A stretch of DNA of 15,754 nucleotides from Spirochaetaceae bacterium. Lineage in GTDB: Bacteria; Spirochaetota; Spirochaetia; Treponematales; Treponemataceae. Positions within the stretch are counted from its first letter, which is position 1. Each line of letters starts with the position of its first letter. The translations under genes and the position numbers were made by a program. This document shows, piece after piece, positions 13,911-15,754 of this stretch. The stretch is taken from contig JAITMZ010000022.1 in assembly GCA_031290725.1 (NCBI GenBank), positions 1 through 15,754 on the forward strand, given 5' to 3'. The notes below the pieces were generated by a model. It saw only the letters and a list, made by a program, of their open reading frames with translations. It ran no database searches and was not told the origin of the DNA.

Positions 13911-15154
13911 TGCGCCTGCTTTTGCCGGTGGTCTGTCTGGCAGTGCTGGTGGCATTGTCGGCCTTCTTTTCGTCCTCAGAGACGGCGTTTTTGTCCCTGT
14001 CCAGGGTGGCGCTCCGGGGGATGCAGAAACAGAACGATCTCCGGGGCCGCCGCGTGGCGGAGATGCGCGCCAACCTGAACAGCCTGCTCACCACAATTCT
14101 CATCGGCAATAACCTGGTGAACAATTTGGCCAGCGGCATCGCCACGGGCATCGCGGTGGATATCGCCCCGGGCGGCTCGGACGGCGGGGCCATGGCCGCC
14201 ACGTTAGCCACCGTGGTCATGACCTTTGTGATCGTCCTGTTCGGCGAGATTTTGCCAAAAACCATCGCCGTCTACCATGCGTCCCGCATTGCCCGGCAAA
14301 ACAGCGCCCTCCTGCAGGGCTTCCGCATTGTTCTTCGGCCCTTTGCTGCGGTCTTCAGCGTGGTGACCAACGGCGTGGCCAGCCTGGCAGCGCGAATTCC
14401 CCGGCAGCAACTGGTTACCGGCGAAGAATTGCAGGCCCTGATCGAATTGGGCAGCCAGGAAGGCACCCTGGAAAGCCGCGAAAAGGAACTGTTGAACCGC
14501 ATTTTCCGCTTTCAAGACCTGCGGGCGGAGCAGATCATGCGTCATCGTTCCACCGTACACGCCGTACCCGCCGGTGCGGACCGACGGCAGATTATTACAG
14601 CCTTCACCCAAAGCGGCTATTCCCAACTCCCAGTCTACGATGGTGCCCCGGACAACTATGTGGGTCTGCTGGACTTTCGTGACATTCTGTTGTCCAGGGA
14701 CATCGAACCCCGGGCACTGCATTTTATCCCCGGCACCATGACCGCCGCGTCGCTGCTTCAGCTATTCAAGGCCGGGGATTTTCATTTCGCTGTGGTGGTG
14801 GACGAACACGGGAGCAACCTGGGGATCGTGACGCTGAACGACGTGCTGGACTCGGTGCTGGGGCGCCTGGTTGGGGCGCAGTCCAAAGCGGTGCGTGCCC
14901 TGGGGGACAGCAGCTTCACCGTGCCCGGCAGCCTGACCCTGACAGAATGTAACGAACTGTTCGGCCTGCATTTGACCTCGGAGTTTTTCACCACCCTGGG
15001 CGGCTGGCTCCTGGAGCGATTCGACGCTCTCCCCGAGGCCGGCCAAATCTTGCATCACCGGGACTGCGCATTCACCATAGAAACCCTGTCCGACCAGCGA
15101 ATAACCACCGTGCGTGTCGACCGGGATTCCGCCCCTGCTGCAAGCGCTGATTAG
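13910..15154 (+). CDS. CNNM (DUF21)-CBS-CorC_HlyC membrane protein
   Basis: A 414-residue full-length member of the CNNM/CorC (HlyC/CorC) family. DUF21 covers about 1-170 with FSSSETAFLS (20-29), LIGNNLVNN (64-72) and FGEILPKT (111-118). CBS domains lie at about 214-265 (SGYSQLPVYDG, GLLDFRDIL) and 272-322 (VVVDEHGSNLGIVTLNDVL). The CorC_HlyC domain follows at about 330-406 with TTLGGWLLERF. The start at 13910 (TGATG) overlaps the preceding stop by one base; GGGGAA about eight bases upstream is the ribosome site. A GTG one codon earlier is an alternative. The stop codon lies inside the left arm of a perfect 12-bp palindrome. Expected role: cation efflux or uptake regulated by nucleotide binding to the CBS pair. 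Confidence 0.94.
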   Translation: MRLLLPVVCLAVLVALSAFFSSSETAFLSLSRVALRGMQKQNDLRGRRVAEMRANLNSLLTTILIGNNLVNNLASGIATGIAVDIAPGGSDGGAMAATLATVVMTFVIVLFGEILPKTIAVYHASRIARQNSALLQGFRIVLRPFAAVFSVVTNGVASLAARIPRQQLVTGEELQALIELGSQEGTLESREKELLNRIFRFQDLRAEQIMRHRSTVHAVPAGADRRQIITAFTQSGYSQLPVYDGAPDNYVGLLDFRDILLSRDIEPRALHFIPGTMTAASLLQLFKAGDFHFAVVVDEHGSNLGIVTLNDVLDSVLGRLVGAQSKAVRALGDSSFTVPGSLTLTECNELFGLHLTSEFFTTLGGWLLERFDALPEAGQILHHRDCAFTIETLSDQRITTVRVDRDSAPAASAD

Positions 15155-15174
15155 CTTCAAGTTAATCAGCGCTT
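15142..15174. repeat. short palindromic repeat, copy 2, overlapping the stop of the second CNNM gene
   Basis: Perfect 12-base arms, AAGCGCTGATTA (15142-15153) and TAATCAGCGCTT (15163-15174), around a nine-base loop. The TAG stop (15152-15154) lies in the left arm. The core is shared with 3641-3667. No T-run follows on either strand, so if it works on RNA it is more likely a 3'-end stabiliser or a REP-like element than an intrinsic terminator. Confidence 0.7.
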
Positions 15175-15200
15175 CCCTAGGCGGGGGAGTGGGCGGGCAG

Positions 15201-15226
15201 TACAAAAATAATAATAATTAATAATC
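15201..15226 (+). promoter_or_regulatory. A/T-rich UP-element-like stretch
   Basis: A run of A and T (ATAATAATAATTAATAAT type) ends about nine bases before the -35 at 15235. It stands out from the GC-rich surroundings and may raise promoter strength through the RNA polymerase alpha subunits. Confidence 0.4.
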
Positions 15227-15234
15227 AAAACCTC

Positions 15235-15263
15235 TTGACAGTAGCAAAATTACATGCTATACT
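15235..15263 (+). promoter_or_regulatory. near-consensus sigma70-like promoter of the TRAP binding-protein gene
   Basis: -35 TTGACA (15235-15240, perfect), 17-base spacer, extended -10 TGC-TATACT (-10 at 15258-15263). Predicted +1 near 15270, leader of about 69 bases. Confidence 0.88.
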
Positions 15264-15273
15264 TGTATACAAG
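15262..15273 (+). promoter_or_regulatory. 12-bp palindromic operator over the transcription start, GntR/FadR-type
   Basis: Perfect palindrome CTTGTATACAAG, spanning about -8 to +4. Regulators of the GntR family (FadR/FCD group) bind sites of the form T-GT-xx-AC-A, and such regulators often control TRAP transporters. Its place over the start site fits repression relieved by a ligand. No regulator gene is in the window. Confidence 0.6.
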
Positions 15274-15279
15274 ATAAGC

Positions 15280-15295
15280 GCGGGGATTGCCCCGC
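15280..15295 (+). promoter_or_regulatory. leader hairpin 1 of the TRAP gene
   Basis: GCGGGG (15280-15285), loop ATTG, CCCCGC (15290-15295): a six-pair all-GC stem about ten bases from the predicted transcript start. Confidence 0.5.
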
Positions 15296-15296
15296 A

Positions 15297-15311
15297 CCGG
15301 CAGTTTGCCGG
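15297..15311 (+). promoter_or_regulatory. leader hairpin 2 of the TRAP gene
   Basis: CCGGCA (15297-15302), loop GTT, TGCCGG (15306-15311): a six-pair stem one base after hairpin 1. No T-run follows, so it does not look like an attenuator terminator. Confidence 0.5.
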
Positions 15312-15326
15312 ATATGAGTTTATGGT

Positions 15327-15334
15327 AAGGAGAG
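15327..15334 (+). promoter_or_regulatory. strong ribosome-binding site of the TRAP gene
   Basis: AAGGAGAG with the SD core AAGGAG at 15327-15332, six bases before the ATG at 15339; the best Shine-Dalgarno site in the window. Confidence 0.75.
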
Positions 15335-15338
15335 TTCT

Positions 15339-15754
15339 ATGAAAAAAACTCTATTGGTAGCGGCGATGACGCTTGCGGTGGTCCTGATGGGATGCCAAAA
15401 AAAAGAAAGTGCGGCAAGCGCACCTGCAGCAGCGGCTCCGGCGCAAAAATTCGCCCTCAGCATTTCACACATCGTGAATGAAGACAATTCCTGGCACAAG
15501 GCCAGCCTTTTCTTCAAGGAACAGGTGGAAAAGCAGTCCGGCGGCCGGATTGAGGTAAAAATTTACCCCAACAGCCAGATCGGCACGGAGATCGACGGGA
15601 TCAATTCCATCATTTCCAATGCCGGGGACGTGGATATCATCTTCACCGGTGAATCCCTCCAGAGCACCATCCCTGAGATGGGGGTCATCGGCGTGCCCTA
15701 CATGATCGCCGGCTACGACCACGAGAAAAAAGTGGTGGAAGGCCCCGTGGGCAA
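15339..15754 (+). CDS. TRAP transporter solute-binding protein, DctP family, lipoprotein (C-terminus beyond window)
   Basis: The first 138 residues of a binding protein for a tripartite ATP-independent periplasmic transporter, which uses ion gradients to take up organic acids or similar solutes. A lipoprotein leader ends in LMGC (C19), followed by an Ala/Pro-rich linker. The mature fold starts FALSISHIVNEDNSWHKA, then GRIEVKIYPNSQIGTEIDGI, GDVDIIFTG and VPYMIAGYDHEKKV, all in the order typical of DctP proteins. The frame is open at the right edge; membrane subunits are expected downstream. In T. pallidum a TRAP system is preceded by the TPR lipoprotein TatT (from memory); here the gene has its own promoter and no TatT directly upstream. 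Confidence 0.95.
   Translation, partial: MKKTLLVAAMTLAVVLMGCQKKESAASAPAAAAPAQKFALSISHIVNEDNSWHKASLFFKEQVEKQSGGRIEVKIYPNSQIGTEIDGINSIISNAGDVDIIFTGESLQSTIPEMGVIGVPYMIAGYDHEKKVVEGPVG

Noticed and set aside
15142..15174. Palindrome as an intrinsic terminator
   Set aside because: The stem is good but no T-run follows on either strand; it is listed as a repeat instead.
1..15754. CRISPR array, tRNA, rRNA, phage or toxin-antitoxin genes
   Set aside because: No regularly spaced repeats, cloverleaf-like genes or recognisable proteins of these kinds were found on either strand.

Overview
The window reads as chromosomal DNA of a spirochaete, most likely a Treponema relative with a fairly GC-rich genome. 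The reasons are the gene order TPR protein / tlyC-like CBS protein / ybeY (recalled from Treponema pallidum TP0648-TP0650, not checked), several short-leader lipoproteins with relaxed spirochaetal lipoboxes, beta-barrel proteins with few database-like signatures, and a TRAP-transporter binding protein made as a lipoprotein. I see no rRNA, tRNA, CRISPR array, insertion sequence or phage gene. Coding density is high.

Layout. (1) 1-6227, minus strand: a lipoprotein and a FadL/PorV-like outer-membrane barrel translationally coupled by ATGA and driven by a strong promoter; then ybeY, a soluble CorC/TlyC protein, a long periplasmic TPR protein with an FlgT-C-like domain, and a flavoprotein (COG2509-like) that runs off the left edge. 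(2) 6373-9720, plus strand: a compact envelope operon of a TPR-like lipoprotein, an MltD-type lytic transglycosylase with LysM, and an OmpA-C protein. (3) 9761-10669, plus strand: an outer-membrane beta-barrel with its own consensus promoter, converging on and overlapping a minus-strand PflX-like radical SAM gene (10581-11561). (4) 11562-11884: a divergent intergenic region holding a 201-bp imperfect palindrome between two outward promoters with identical hexamers. (5) 11885-15154, plus strand: an operon of a thioredoxin-fold lipoprotein without CxxC and two CNNM/CBS membrane proteins. (6) 15155-15754: a consensus promoter with a GntR-like operator, a leader with two hairpins, and the start of a TRAP DctP-type binding protein.

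The most notable pattern is regulatory. Four unrelated genes (starts at 669, 6373, 9761 and 11561) each have a sigma70-like promoter with a 17-bp spacer and exactly six bases between the -10 hexamer and the ATG. The expected transcription start is therefore the A of the start codon, and none of the four has a Shine-Dalgarno sequence. This points to a class of leaderless mRNAs in this organism and fixes two start codons. Genes inside operons, and those with longer leaders, mostly use ordinary Shine-Dalgarno sites.

A second recurring element is a short palindrome that overlaps or abuts the stop codon of the preceding gene (after ybeY and after the second CNNM gene), sharing a ~28-nt core. Functionally the window is dominated by cell-envelope biology: outer-membrane barrels, peptidoglycan-binding and peptidoglycan-cleaving proteins, lipoproteins, and three members of the CorC/CNNM ion-transport and CBS family.
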